Below are positions 10,047 to 22,900 of a stretch of 64,000 nt of DNA, piece by piece; within the stretch, counting starts at the first letter, position 1, and the number at the start of each line of letters is the position of its first letter. Location: positions 31,773,637 through 31,837,636 of the forward strand of contig NC_083339.1 of NCBI RefSeq assembly GCF_019175385.1, read 5' to 3'. A model generated the notes under the pieces. That model worked only from the letters and a program-made list of their open reading frames with translations, searched no databases and was not told the DNA's origin. The stretch is from Lycium barbarum (lineage: Eukaryota; Streptophyta; Magnoliopsida; Solanales; Solanaceae). The position numbers were made by a program, and so were the translations under genes.

Positions 10047-10167
10047 TTCAACACACGCAAACGGACCTCGAAGAGAAACGACTGACTTCCTTTTTCATTT
10101 TTTTTTTTTTTTTTTTTGTTTCAATGGGTGATTTAGGGGTTAGCACGGTAATTTCCACAAATTCTAA
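10047..10167. promoter_or_regulatory. Proximal upstream region / 5' UTR of the FLX-like gene
   Basis: This is immediately upstream of the minus-strand start. It contains a poly-T run on + (about 10098-10120, poly-A in the gene's direction). No TATA box could be assigned with confidence. Confidence 0.35.
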
Positions 10168-10397
10168 GGGCCCGTTTGGACACGGTTTCAGTTGATTTGG
10201 GTGTTTATTTTAAGTGTTTATTTTTTTTCTATTTTCTATTTTTTAGTGTTTGAGAAAGATAAAAAGTGTTCTTAAGAACTTACTTTTAAGTAAAAAAAGT
10301 ACCAAAATAAGCCAAAAGTCAAAAGTTGGGTGTTACCAACTTATGGCTTTTAGCTTTTGACTTATAAGCTACTTTTTAAAAGCTTATCCAAACATCC
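10168..10397. mobile_element. hAT-like MITE upstream of the FLX-like gene
   Basis: The element begins GGGCCCGTTTGGACACGG and ends AAGCTTATCCAAACATCC, whose reverse complement again has a GTTTGGA core. The interior has inverted blocks (AAGCCAAAAGTCAAAAGTTG against CCAACTTATGGCTTTTAGC) that would fold back. It lies about 120-350 bp upstream of the FLX-like start codon. Target duplications were not resolved. Confidence 0.65.
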
Positions 10398-10632
10398 TCT
10401 TGACATATCATTATAACAATATATTTAAAAAATGCTCTCTCTCTCTCCATGCAAAACCCTAAAAGAGAGTAAACCCTATTGTCATAATGGTGGCCGGCGG
10501 CCAACCACCGATATTGCAACTTCATCTCAATTTCCTCTATAAAATTCCTCAGTTTCGAACACAAATCCTTCTACAGTAGAGAAAAATAGTAAAACCCTAG
10601 ACAAAACCCTAACTTATGCCAATCTTGTTAAC
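10398..10632 (+). other. Probable 5' UTR of the LINE
   Basis: This lies between the MITE and the ORF1 start. It contains a (CT)n run at 10436-10447 and several CAAAACCCTA motifs, common in plant L1 leaders. The true 5' end of the LINE is not visible. Confidence 0.4.
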
Positions 10633-11216
10633 ATGCAACCAATGGATATGAACATGCAGACGACCAAATCTGATGTTGAACCCATAGAAATCAAGCATGT
10701 AGTGATAAAAGATGGAAGGAGAGTGGTTACATGGACTGTGGTTGAAGTTTTACGCATGAACTCCATTGAAGAACTTGATTATGCAGTTGTGGGAAAGTTC
10801 TCTCATGCTTGGCCGGAACTAGAAAAATTACGAGTACAAATTCCTAAGCAATGTGGAATTAAAGGTGATTGCAAGGTTGGTTTATTTAGGCATCGTCATG
10901 TTCTTTTGCGATTGGAGCGACTTGAAGACTTCATCACTATGACATCTAAAGGTGTTCATAACATTCATTCGAAGGATGGATATTACTATCCGATGAGGCA
11001 TCAGATTTATGATCCAGCTTTTAAGGTGGAAGAAGAAACTACGAAAGCAATGGCATAGATCTCCTTCCCACAACTGTTACCCACTTTCTTTGTTAGAGAG
11101 TCCTTGTTTTCATTGGCATCTGATGTAGGTAAACCTCTACAATTGGATATGGCTACGATTAATAAAACACGACCTAGTTGTGCTAGGGTTAAGGTTCTCA
11201 TTGATTTAATTGGTGG
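10633..11216 (+). pseudogene. LINE ORF1, 5' part (DUF4283 domain)
   Basis: The open frame starts MQPMDMNMQTTKSDVEP and carries the DUF4283 core: KFSHAWPELEKLRVQIPKQC, LFRHRHVLLRLERLEDF, YPMRHQIYDPAFKVEEET. DUF4283 is the N-terminal RNA-binding-like domain of plant LINE ORF1 proteins. A TAG at 11056-11058 stands where the family has Trp ([13 protein letters not shown]), after which the same frame continues ([31 protein letters not shown]). At 11212 the codons enter the target duplication GGTGG of the Ogre-like element. Read alone it could pass for a host DUF4283 gene, but the rest of ORF1 continues past the insertion. Confidence 0.88.
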
Positions 11217-14200
11217 TGTTGACACCCAATTTTGTCCCTCTTTTATTTCAATTTATTTCCTGGAGCTTCTAAATTTATTAACGAGCTGAACACTTTATTT
11301 TACTACTATTAATTTTCACTATTATTTTTACCGCTACTACTGGTAATATCATTACTTTCATTTTCACTACTTTACTATCAATATTACTAGTATTACTTTA
11401 TCACAAATTTTTAAATGGTTCGTCAACGTTTCATTTTAGGATTTTCACTCGTTAAATTAATTTTACTTTATTAAACCCTTTACTTTCTACATACTAATTA
11501 TTAATTGTCTTCACATAATATATTTTGTACTGGTTATTAAGTTAAAATCCCAAATAAATTAATTGAAGGAAGAAAGAGCCACATTTTCGGACCAACAAAC
11601 GGACCAGCCCATATATTAACCATCCCACATTATTCCCGGTCCAGCCCACATCCTAAATTACTGACCCGGCCCAAATCTTATTTCCCTAAAACCCTAATCC
11701 CTTTTCTTTTCCCCACTCACCACCGTCGTTCACCCCTCTCTCTTTCTCCTCTCCTCTCTCTTCTCCCACACTCCTCTCCACCTTCCTCATTTTCCTGCCA
11801 CTTCTGTCTCCCCTGTCCCCCACGTTACCCGCTCCTCTTCACTCACCCTTGTTTCCCCACACCTCTGTCATACACTACTCTCTCTCATACGCTCCTTCTT
11901 TTTCCTTTTCTTTAGTACAAAATGAAACTTATTAGTAGAATCCGGGTGGAATCATTGAGGGGGGACGAAAACAATCCTAACATCAACAAGGATCTGGAAC
12001 CAAAAACCCCCCTACAAATACAGATTTTAAAAAAGATAGTCTGACTCGAAAAGGAACAGCCAACAACCACTCTATTCTTGGTTGGAAACTCTTGTTACTT
12101 TAATTGGTTTCTCCGAGTTCGAGTACGAATCCGAGACTCATACCCACTTCACTGCGCACAAAAAAGGTGAACTTCGACACATTTATCGCTTATCGTCTTT
12201 AATTTCTGCTTGGTTTAAGAATTTAAGTTATTCTGCCGTCTTGAGTAGTTATATATTTTTTCTTTGTTGTTGTATCGCTTATTCAATGTTTGGGAGCTGT
12301 TAGGATAGAATACTAATTGCTAAGAAATAATTTGAAAGTCGTATACTGTGGTTTTGAGTATTTAGGCTGAATTTCTAGGACTTGGAACCGATTTAAAGTT
12401 GAATATACATAGGCTATACAGTGGGTTATCAAGCTAAGAAGAAGTTATACATTCGATATACATCTGATATATACACCGTAGAGTGTATATCTCAGGTATA
12501 TTGCGTATGGGAACTCAAACTGCCCTGTTTTATCTTTGTCTTTTAGTTGTTCGAACATTGGTATTGGATCTTTCTGCCTAATTGATAAAGATCCGACATA
12601 TATACATGAAGAACACTAAATGTGATGCGCTGCTTGGTCTGTTGTTCAGTATTCTCCAGTTTGCTGCCTTCATGCATATCACTGCTACTTCGTATTTTCT
12701 ATGAGCTGGTCCAGTTGATCTGTGTATATGTAGGTGTTGTTGGTTATGATAAATATATACAAGTGTTGTCCATGTTTGAAAGAGTACTGATTTTGAGCAT
12801 GTTTTGGACTGTTGTGTGCTTTTGTGCTCTGTTTGTACAATTTTGTTCATCGTGTCTTTTTTTAGATTGATTCAGTTACGTGTACAGTATCTAGGCTTCT
12901 GTTTGTTTCTTTTGTTTAATCTAGTGATCATGCTTAGTATAGTTAATCTTATTACTTGTTTAGCATAATGCTTGTGCCTTGACTAGTATAGTTATCATGT
13001 TTAATTAAGGTTCAGTTTATCCTGCTTCAGGTTTAAGTATATGTATTTTAGATGGTTAATTAGCTTTATGAACTGATTAATCTCCTTCTTTCGAAACCTG
13101 CCCAAATGACCTGTTTCCTTCTTATCTTGTTAGTATGTTGAAGCCTCAGACAATGCCCATGGTTTGATTAATCGTTAAACATATTGCATTCAAGCATGTT
13201 ATGTTCAGGTTAAATGTATTAGAAGACATATGATTAAGAAACCTACATGCTTTGCCCAGATTTCATTGTGTTAGTGTGATCTTGTCGTGAGTCTTGTTTA
13301 TGTTTAAAATCCAGCCTACTTTGAGGGGCTTAGTCATAATTCGAAACCTGAAACCTGCTAGACCCAGCGTATGTGCTTCTGTCTGAATAACTTGCAAACA
13401 AGTGAAATACTTGAACATGCTAAAGGCTAGCCGAAATTTTATGTGTTTTCTTGAAGCCATCTGTGCCAAGAGAGGTTTTAATTTGATAACTGCCTCGTGC
13501 TGCTTTTGCATTCCCCTGCCTAAATGTCACTTTGGCCTAAAATATGCTTATGAATTATGTACATTTTAGGCCTTCTTTATAGTTGTGAACGAAAATGTTG
13601 ATCATAAACCAAAGTGTGATCTGGTATATGCTTTGCCCCTGATCATCTCTTTCAAATTCTGTTCATCTGGAATCATGCCCCAGCTTTCCTTGTTACAGAC
13701 CCTGCTTGTTTATTTCATCTTGACTCGTGTTTGATCATAGGTGCACATTACAGCGTGAACCTAAACTTATGGACCAGTTAGTGCTTTCAGAAGTATGTAG
13801 TGCCTTAGTTCCATATTTGTAGCTTATCCTTGTGAGTTTATCACCACAGAATCAGCTCGCCCCCCGTGTCCTATAATTCTATGATTTATTACAGTTTGTG
13901 TTAGGCTGCTATGATGGGCTATATGCATGGGGTTTTCTCCTTTTTTTTTCCTTCCTCCCTAAATCTACTTCTGTAGATGTGGCCATGACCTATTTCTCTT
14001 TAACTGAATTATAAATCGCTGGCTCATCACCACTGCTCTTGCCTAAATTACTTTATCTCTGATGGACTTTATTCCCTCACTGTGGCAGTATCCACGACCC
14101 CTCCTTTTGTCTTACGCTAAAACTTGTCAGGGCTCTTGTTGGTACCCGCACCATCTTGCTTGCATTTGCATCATCTTTGACATTAACCTTCTAAATACTC

Positions 14201-15526
14201 TTATGAATGTATATACATAAGATATACTAAAATATACATAGTATATACATAATTTGCTACTTCATTTTTTGTTATATTTCGCATGTTTGAACTCGTTTAT
14301 TGTTCGTATACTAATCCTTTCCTTTTCGTTTTATGCATGACATCTCGCATACGAGTCCAAGCGACCCGTCATCTCCCGCATTCGGTGTTGGGCTAAAACC
14401 CAACGCAATTTCTCTTTCAAGTCAGCCAACCTACAGCCAAACAAGGAAATAAAATTTGGGCCAAAGCCCAATCAATGTCAACAACAAACAGACAGCCACA
14501 ACAGTCCAAAATGACTGGGCCATAACCCAACAGTAGCTTAGTTACAGCAGTCATAAAAATGGGCTGGAGCCCATTTAACTTCTTCACTCTTCTATTTTTA
14601 TCCTTGTGCATTTAATTTGTGTTGTGTGACTAACACTTTTGTTTATTAATCTAGATGAACTTTAGCAAATTAGTGGAGTTTAATTTAATAATGGGTAGTA
14701 ATTTAAGGAAAGCTAATAATAATCAATTCCACAGAGTTTCATTTTCTTCTTTTTATATTATTAGAATCATTTATGGTATCCATAATATTTACTTTTTTAG
14801 AATAATTGATCTTCAATAGCGCAAATTTATATTCATTTGAGTTAAAAGAATCAAGATTTGCTCTTACTATCTTATAAATTTAAAACATTACATATTTGAC
14901 ACTAATGCTAACTCATTTGAGAAATAAAAAAGGCAAACTAGTTTAACGGATAACTCTTTCACTTTAGCTCTTTTTCAACGCTTCAAACGTATATTTGTTA
15001 AAACAATCCTTACATATATATATATTAAACTGTTAGTCTTTATATGAAACTTTTAAAAACTTATTTAACATTAATCTTACAATAACTCTTTTAATTTGTG
15101 AGTCGGCATAATTCACTTTTCTTCAAATACATATAAACATCACATGTCCTGTTTCTTTTAGTTTATTTTAACTAAACTAAGTTTTACTTTAAATAACTTT
15201 AGGAATACTTATAAGATATTTTCTTAAACATTTAAACATTACATTTACACTTAGCCTAATTAAATTTTAGTCCAGTCGGTTAACCGTTGTTAATGGGTCT
15301 TAAAGGGTGCCTAATACCTTCCCTTTAGACTAATTGAACCCTTACCTAGAATCTTAAGTTTCGCAGACCTTAAACAGAGTTAACTTTAAACATAACTTTA
15401 ATAAACTTTAGGTCTCCTAATTCACCATAAATAATTAGGTGGCGACTCCTTAACACAAAATAAACATAAACATGAATCACCAATGTGTTGTATTCTACTT
15501 TAACCCGGTTAAAATGGGGTATGACA
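11217..15526 (+). repeat. 5' LTR of the Ogre-like LARD
   Basis: 4,310 bp, TG..CA. A C/T-rich stretch after AAAACCCTAATCCC (about 11690-11910) may mark the transcribed leader (inference). Relative to the 3' LTR it lacks about 40 bp after GTTCGAACAT (near 12553), and otherwise the two copies align end to end. The 60-90-codon open frames here recur in the other LTR and have no family signature. Confidence 0.92.
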
Positions 15527-15550
15527 TCTTGGCGACTCTGCTGGGGACTC
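15527..15550 (+). other. Primer binding site of the LARD
   Basis: TCT then TGGCGACTCTGCTGGGGAC directly follows the 5' LTR. This sequence is characteristic of Ogre-type elements, whose primer is reported to be tRNA-Arg; I did not align it to a tRNA. Confidence 0.8.
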
Positions 15551-17140
15551 TACCTAGGTTCTAACCATAACGGACTTAGATTTAATTAAGCTTTGTGTGC
15601 TAACTTAATTACTCTATTTTGCCTAAACTGTTTTACATGCTATAAATTGTTTGCGTGATTAATTGTTGTTTGATATAAACTGTCTAAGTGTTACTGCTTT
15701 GATAAATTGTCATTCCGTTCATATTTCTTCCACTTCTGGAAATTCACACTATCACACGTACACGCGAGGTGTGTTTTGCGCACCCGCAAATTTCTTTCAA
15801 AATCCCAAATTTTAGGAGAGTTGGCGTATGCGCGGGGTGCCCGAATAACGGGGACCGCGTAGCCTTCTTACTCGAGTTGTCCACTCGGGAACCTTGCGTC
15901 CAGTAAATTCACTCTTAGTCAACCTAGGATAGAGCTAAACCAACACCCTTTATTAAGAGCATACATTTCGTGACCTAGGAGGTTTAATACCCTTGGTGTA
16001 TTAAACTCATTAGACAACTTTACCCAAACGTCCAAGCGGGTTCACGACCCCAAGTGACACTAAGCATACTTTATGTGCATGTTTGAAGGATAATAGTGCC
16101 TAAATATTGACTACTTGCTTTAATTAATTAAACTTTAGGAGGGAGGGAATAACTAACGTCTCTATGACAGGTATGGATTTACATTGGAGTACAACAAATG
16201 ACGAAGATCAAGGACTTCACAAAACGGAGCTGATATTTAGACATAGGAAATTGTATTTACTTTACTTAGATTAGGAAACACTTTATGTTTTATTCATTTG
16301 ACATGTAAAAAATATTACACTACTTTTGTACTTTATTTTGGGGAAATAGAATTTGTTTAATTAATCAAAGCAACGGAATGACGTATTATGGCACACTTTA
16401 CCCTTCAAACAAATGTTAGGCCTACCTCTGGCACAACGAGGTCACATGCATATTAGGACGTGTTATTATCGTTTGATATAATCGTTTACATTTGTTTGAC
16501 AATTCGTTTGACTTTATTTGACGAATTATTTGCTACATGACTTATTTGACTCTACGTGATCATGACTTTACCTAGATAGGTAAATGACATTGACATCATT
16601 TTTGCATTTTTATGTTCTTATATCCCCAAAAAGAGAGTTGATTCATGTTGACACCGAGACACCGACCATCCGTGATGCCGAACCGGGAGAGACTTTGAAG
16701 AATTGGATTCTTACTCCAGGAGTCTTGGTAGTTTGAACATGTAAAAAAAAAATAAAAAAAATTGAGGTTTGAATCAATTTTTCTTTGGTAGTTTTGAAAT
16801 AGCACGACTTTAAAATTGAGGTTTGAATCATGCTCAAGACTTTTGTTGCTTTGCCTCATCTTTTGAAAACTTAATCGCAAAATCTATGCATTTCTGATTT
16901 TCCTTAATCATCTATTATTATTTTGTACTTTATTTATCAAATCTGCCAACTCTATGATTGTGACGTTAGATGAACGAATAGCATACGTCTCGAGAGAGTA
17001 ATAAAGAAAAACAAGAGGACAAGACAAGAACCCACTCGGAAGAAACCGAAATAGCCGATAGACAATAACATAAGCCTGAAAGCTAGCAATTCAAGAAGAA
17101 ATCAAAGGACCACATTAGATTAGACAGCCTAGTTTGCAAC
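15551..17140 (+). other. LARD interior, left part, non-coding
   Basis: No coding frame resembles gag or any retroelement enzyme. There are two neighbouring copies of TTGAGGTTTGAATCA (about 16763 and 16817). Otherwise the sequence is A/T-rich. Confidence 0.6.
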
Positions 17141-17144
17141 CTTT

Positions 17145-17515
17145 TCCTTGAACAATCTTACGAACTACGTTCCGACCTGATTCCCGAGGTGGGATACGTA
17201 GGCAGCCCATATAGGGTTCGGTTGTATTATAATAGAAAATCCAAAAAATCCTTATACAAGGAAAACTACATATGGCCTGATTCCCTCGGCGAGATTCGTA
17301 ACATATGGCTCAGTCATGTTTAGTTAGAAATCCAACAAATCTCTATCGTTTACATAACAGAACTACGCTCCTTTGGTGGGATACGTAGGCAATCCACATC
17401 GGGTTCGGTCCCTTTATTAGAAAACTTCAGACCATTTTATGTATTCCGAACTACGTTCTGACCTGATTCCTTTGGAAGGATACGTAGGCAACCTAAACAA
17501 GGTTCGGTCACACCA
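17145..17515 (+). repeat. Four-unit imperfect tandem repeat (GGATACGTAGGCA)
   Basis: A unit of about 95 bp, built as GAACTACGTTCCGACCTGAT, then GGGATACGTAGGCA, then GGGTTCGGT, occurs near 17160, 17275 (poor), 17360 and 17448. A single further GATACGTAGG is at about 19487, near the 3' LTR. The repeats are non-coding in all frames examined. Confidence 0.7.
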
Positions 17516-17694
17516 CAACATAAATTTAGCATACCCTTCTGAACCCAAAAATGGGGCATATTTTGAAAAGATATAGACAAAAGAACGGTTGGACATTGAC
17601 AAGTTTAAGGCCACCAGACAGGAAATAGTATAGACAAATGACTTTTCAATTGTTTCAGAAGTGTCACAATCTGAAGTTGGCAGAAATATTTTAC

Positions 17695-17815
17695 AACTTA
17701 CATACATATATTTACATATATATATTTCCTTATATACATACATTTACATATACATATTTCACAACTTATATACATATAGTTACATTTCCTTATACATATA
17801 CTTACATACCTACCC
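17695..17815 (+). repeat. (TACATATA)n A/T-rich simple repeat
   Basis: Short variations of TATACATATATTTACATATA run for about 120 bp in the LARD interior. The Tyr/Ile-rich open frames over it are artefacts. Confidence 0.8.
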
Positions 17816-18024
17816 TTCAAATGAAATACTTTCTTTCAATTGATTCACTACTGTTTATCTACCAAAGCTTGAACGGAGATCACAAGATCCAAACAAACAA
17901 GAAAAATGGAGCGCCCACAACGCCAAGCTTCGAGTCAACACGAATCAACTTCCCCGTCCCAAACTAAGAATTTTCCTTTGAATGCAGGAACCTGAAATCG
18001 CGAGATCAACAGTCAAGTCTATCA

Positions 18025-19200
18025 ATCAGGGCCAAAAAGCATCATTTGGCTCATTATGGCCTCACCTCAAAAGCCAAACGGCTTTATTTCTGACTCTATC
18101 TTTTAATTTTATTTTATCACAACAACTTTATGACATCATTAACAAAATATACTTGTTTTGTAGGTTAAAGACGAATCAAGTCAGGATTACGCGTCATTAA
18201 TTCAGCCTGTCACGATACCGTCAACATCATCAGCCAAACGGCTATGCTATCACTTTACTCCATACTTTATCAGTTATTTTTATCATTTCACTTTACCTAC
18301 TTTAACCACTTTACCCTGAACTTTACAGGAATCAACATTAAATCTCCGAAGACAACCGGAAGCATCATTTGGCTATTCAGCCTCTTTTGCACAAGCCAAA
18401 CGGCTACACTCTTACTTTACCCCTACTTTATCCATTACTTTATCATTTACTTTACCAACTTTAACGACTTTATCCTGAACTTTGCAGGGATTATCATTAA
18501 GTCTCCAAAGACAATCGGGGGCATCATCCGGCTATACAGCCTCATATGCATAAGCCAGACGGCTACACTGTCACTCTACTCTACCAATTACTTTATTATT
18601 TATTTTACCAACTTTAACGACTTTATCCTGAACTTTGCAGGGATCATCATTAAGTCACCGAAGACAATCGGGGACATCATTCGGCTATACATCCTCACAT
18701 GCATAAGCCAGACGGCTACACTACGACTTTACCCTTTACTTTATCATTTACTTTACCAACTTTAACAACTTTACCCTGAACTTTACAGGAATTATCATTG
18801 AGCCTCCGAAGATAACCGGAGACATCATCCACTTTACAACTTTACCCTGGACTTTACGGGAATCATCATCAAATCTCTGAAGACAACCGGAGAGATACCA
18901 TCAAGTCCCCGAAGACAACTGGAGACATCACATGGCTATACGGCCTCATCTGCATAATCCAAACGGCTATACACTTACTTTACTCCCTACTTTATTACTT
19001 TACTTTATCATCCACTTTACCTACTTTAACGACTTTACCTTAAATTCCGCAGACGTCATTTATCATCAAGTCCCAGAAGACAGTCGGATGCCTTATTACT
19101 ATCATTAAAATCTCCAAATACAACTGGAGATATTATTACATCCTCGGCGTATATATCACGCATTCATTCAAGTCCTGGAAGACAACCAGAGACAACATTT
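18025..19200 (+). repeat. Tandem repeat array in the 3' half of the LARD interior
   Basis: A unit of about 155 bp recurs at least five times. It combines AAGCCAAACGGCTACACT, then ACTTTATC/ACTTTACC runs, then CCTGAACTTTGCAGGGAT, then AAGTCTCCAAAGACAATCGG and CATCATCCGGCTATACAGCC. The CCAAACGGCTA marker is at about 18234, 18405, 18557, 18711 and 18960. The 173-codon open frame at 18244-18765 follows the repeat periodicity and is not thought to be a gene. Ogre elements of legumes are known to carry tandem repeats between pol and the 3' LTR that can seed satellites. Confidence 0.85.
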
Positions 19201-19956
19201 GGCCACACTGCTTCATTAAAAAGCAACACGGCTTCATCCTCACTCTCACACTCATATTTACTATCATTTTACACTCTTTATAATTTTACACTTCCAACTT
19301 TACTACTAATTTTGACATGAATTTCAGTTTTGGCAGAAAGTACAACCTGCGGAGACGCAACACAACGTGGAACTTTATCTTATGCAGTGAACTGGGGCAA
19401 ATTTGCTGAAGAGGAATATCAAACTCACAAGCAAAGGTCACAGATCTACTCTCGAACTCGATTCCACCTACGTCCACAAACATGTGATACGTAGGTTATC
19501 AAAATTTCTTTCATATCCGCTGCCAAGACTCTACTCAATCGATTCTTTTCATAAATCTCGTATCCTTTCCTATATCCCAGTGTCTCCATAACTCAACACT
19601 GGGGCATTTTTATTGGAGAATTTACATCGTGTTTAGTAGAGTCCTACTTAGGGGTGTGTTGTGCACCACATTTATAATTAGGGAGCTATAAACATACGGT
19701 CCATTCTCAAACACTGTTGTCATCTGTCTTCGACCCGCGAGGATACATATGACATCTCATCCAACATCCTTTCAAATCATTAACACCTCTCAATACTCCG
19801 TCAATCTTCGCTTCCCAACATCCTAAATTCCTTCTGCCCTCATAATATCTTCAAAAAAAAAATCGTATTTCCTTACAAATTCGTATTTGTTGGTCGGAAC
19901 AAAATTAGCTACTACGTCAACTTCTTCGCCCGAAGACTCTTACATCATCTCCGGTC

Positions 19957-19969
19957 GAAGAGGGGCATC
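19957..19969 (+). other. Polypurine tract of the LARD
   Basis: GAAGAGGGGCATC lies directly before the 3' LTR. It is the expected priming site for plus-strand synthesis. Confidence 0.75.
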
Positions 19970-22900
19970 TGTTGACACCCAATTTTGTCCCTCCTTTATT
20001 TCAATTTATTTCCTGGAGCTTCTAAATTTATTAACGAGCTGAACACTTTATTTTACTACTATTAATTTTCACTATTATTTTTACCGCTACTACTGGTAAT
20101 ATCATTACTTTCATTTTCACTACTTTACTATCAATATTACTAGTATTACTTTATCACAAATTTTTAAATGGTTCGTCAACGTTTCATTTTAGGATTTTCA
20201 CTCGTTAAATTAATTTTACTTTATTAAACCCTTTACTTTCTACATACTAATTATTAATTGTCTTCACATAATATATTTTGTACTGGTTATTAAGTTAAAA
20301 GCCCAAATAAATTAATTGAAGGAAGAAAGAGCCACATTTTAGGACCAACAAACGGACCAGCCCATATATTAACCATCCCACATTATTCCCGGTCCAGCCC
20401 ACATCCTAAATTACTGACCCGGCCCAAATCTTATTTCCCTAAAACCCTAATCCCTTTTCTATTCCCCACTCACCACCGTCGTTCACCCCTCTCTCTTTCT
20501 CCTCTCCTCTCTCTTCTCCCACGCTCCTCTCCACCTTCCTCATTTTCCTGCCACTTCTGTCTCCCCTGTCCCCCACGTTACCCGCTCCTCTCCACTCACC
20601 CTTGTTTCCCCACGCCTCTGTCATACACTACTCTCTCTCATACGCTCCTTCTTTTTCCTTTTCTTTAGTACAAAATGAAACTTATTAGTAGAATCCGGGT
20701 GGAATCATTGAGGGGGGACGAAAACAATCCTAACATCGACATGGATCTGGAACCAAAAACCCCCCTACAAATACAGATTTTAAAAAAGATAGTCTGACTC
20801 GAAAAGGAACAGCCAACAACTACTCTATTCTTGGTTGGAAACTCTTGTTACTTTAATTGGTTTCTCTGAGTTCGAGTACGAATCCGAGACTCATACCCAC
20901 TTCACTGCGCACAAAAAAGGTGAACTTCGACACATTTATCGCTTATCGTCTTTAATTTCTGCTTGGTTTAAGAATTTAAGTTATTCTGCCGTCTTGAGTA
21001 GTTATATATTTTTTCTTTGTTGTTGTATCGCTTATTCAATGTTTGGGAGCTGTTAGGATAGAATACTAATTCCTAAGAAATAATTTGAAAGTCATATACT
21101 GTGGTTTTGAGTATTTAGACTGAATTTGTAGGACTTGGAACCGATTTAAAGTTGAATATACATAGGATATACAACGGGTTATCAAGCTAAGAAGAAGTTA
21201 TACATTCGATATACATCTGATATATACACCGTAGAGTGTATATCTCAGGTATATTGCGTATGAGAACTCAAACTGCCCTGTTTTATCTGTGTCTTTTAGT
21301 TGTTCGAACATGATTTTAAGCCTGAACTTGTTTCATCTAATTATTTTTGTTGGTATTGGATCTTTCTGCCTAATTGATAAAGATCCGACATATATACATG
21401 AAGAACACTAAATGTGATGCGCTGCTTGGTCTGTTGTTCAGTATTCTCCAGTTTGCTGCCTTCATGCATATCACTGCTACTTCGTATTTTCTATGAGCCG
21501 GTCCAATTGATCTGTGTATATATAGGTGTTGTTGGTTATGATAAATATATACAAGTGTTGTCCATGTTTGAAAGAGTACTGATTCTGAGCATGTTTTGGA
21601 CTGTTGTGTGCTTTTGTGCTCTGTTTGTACAATTCTGTTCATCGTGTCTTTTTTTAGATTGATTCAGTTACGTGCACAGTATCTAGGCTTCTGTTTGTTT
21701 CTTTTGTTTAATCTAGTGATCATGCTTAGTATAGTTAATCTTATTACTAGTTTAGCATAATGCTTGTGCCTTGACTAGTATAGTTATCATGTTTAATTAA
21801 GGTTCAGTTTATCCTGCTTCAGGTTTAAGTATATGTATTTTAGATGGTTAATTAGCTTTATGAACTGATTAATCTCCTTCTTTTGAAACCTTCCCAAATG
21901 ACCTGTTTCCTTCTTATCTTGATAGTATGTTGAAGCCTCAGACAATGCCCATGGTTTGATTAATCGTTAAACATATTGCATTCAAGCATGTTATGTTCAG
22001 GTTAAATGTATTAGAAGACATATGATTAAGAAACCTACATGCTTTGCCCAGATTTCATTGTGTTAGTGTGATCTTGTCGTGAGTCTTGTTTATGTTTAAA
22101 ATCCAGCCTACTTTGAGGGGCTTAGTCATAATTCGAAACCTGAAACCTGCTAGACCCAGCGTATGTGCTTCTGTCTGAATAACTTACAAACAAATGAAAT
22201 ACTTGAACATGCTAAAGGCTAGCCGAAATTTTATGTGTTTTCTTGAAGCCATCTGTGCCAAGAGAGGTTTTAATTTGATAACTGCCTCATGCTGCTTTTG
22301 CATTCCCCTGCCTAAATGTCACTTTGGCCTAAAATATGCTTATGAATTATGTACATTTTAGGTCTTCTTTATAGTTGTGAACGAAAATGTTGATCATAAA
22401 CCAAAGTGTGATCTGGTATATGCTTTGCCCCTGATCATCTCTTTCAAATTCTGATCATCTGGAATCATGCCCCAGCTTTCCTTGTTACAGACCCTGCTTG
22501 TTTATTTCATCTTGACTCGTGTTTGATCATAGGTGCACATTACAGCGTGAACCTTAACTTATGGACCAGTTAGTGCTTTCAGAAGTATGTAGTGCCTTAG
22601 TTCCATATTTGTAGCTTATCCTTGTGAGTTTATCACCACAGAATCAGCTCGCCCCCCGTGTCCTATAATTCTATGATTTATTACAGTTTGTGTTAGGCTG
22701 CTATGATGGGCTATATGCATGGGGTTTTCTCCTTTTTTTTTCCTTCCTCCCTAAATCTACTTCTGTAGATGTGGCCATGACCTATTTCTCTTTAACTGAA
22801 TTATAAATCGCTGGCTCATCACCACTGCTCTTGCCTAAATTACTTTATCTCTGATGGACTTTATTCCCTCACTGTGGCAGTATCCACGACCCCTCCTTTT

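Noticed and set aside
10633..11058. DUF4283 host gene (domesticated)
   Set aside because: Beyond the TAG the family sequence continues in frame, then resumes after the LARD with the CCHC knuckle, and LINE ORF2 follows.
12082..12303. 73-codon open frame repeated identically at 20835-21056
   Set aside because: The repetition is explained by the two LTRs of the LARD. There is no family signature and no reason to think it is translated.
18244..18765. 173-codon open frame in the LARD interior
   Set aside because: Its sequence follows the tandem repeat (Tyr/Phe/Ile-rich blocks repeated), so the open frame is a by-product of the repeat unit length.
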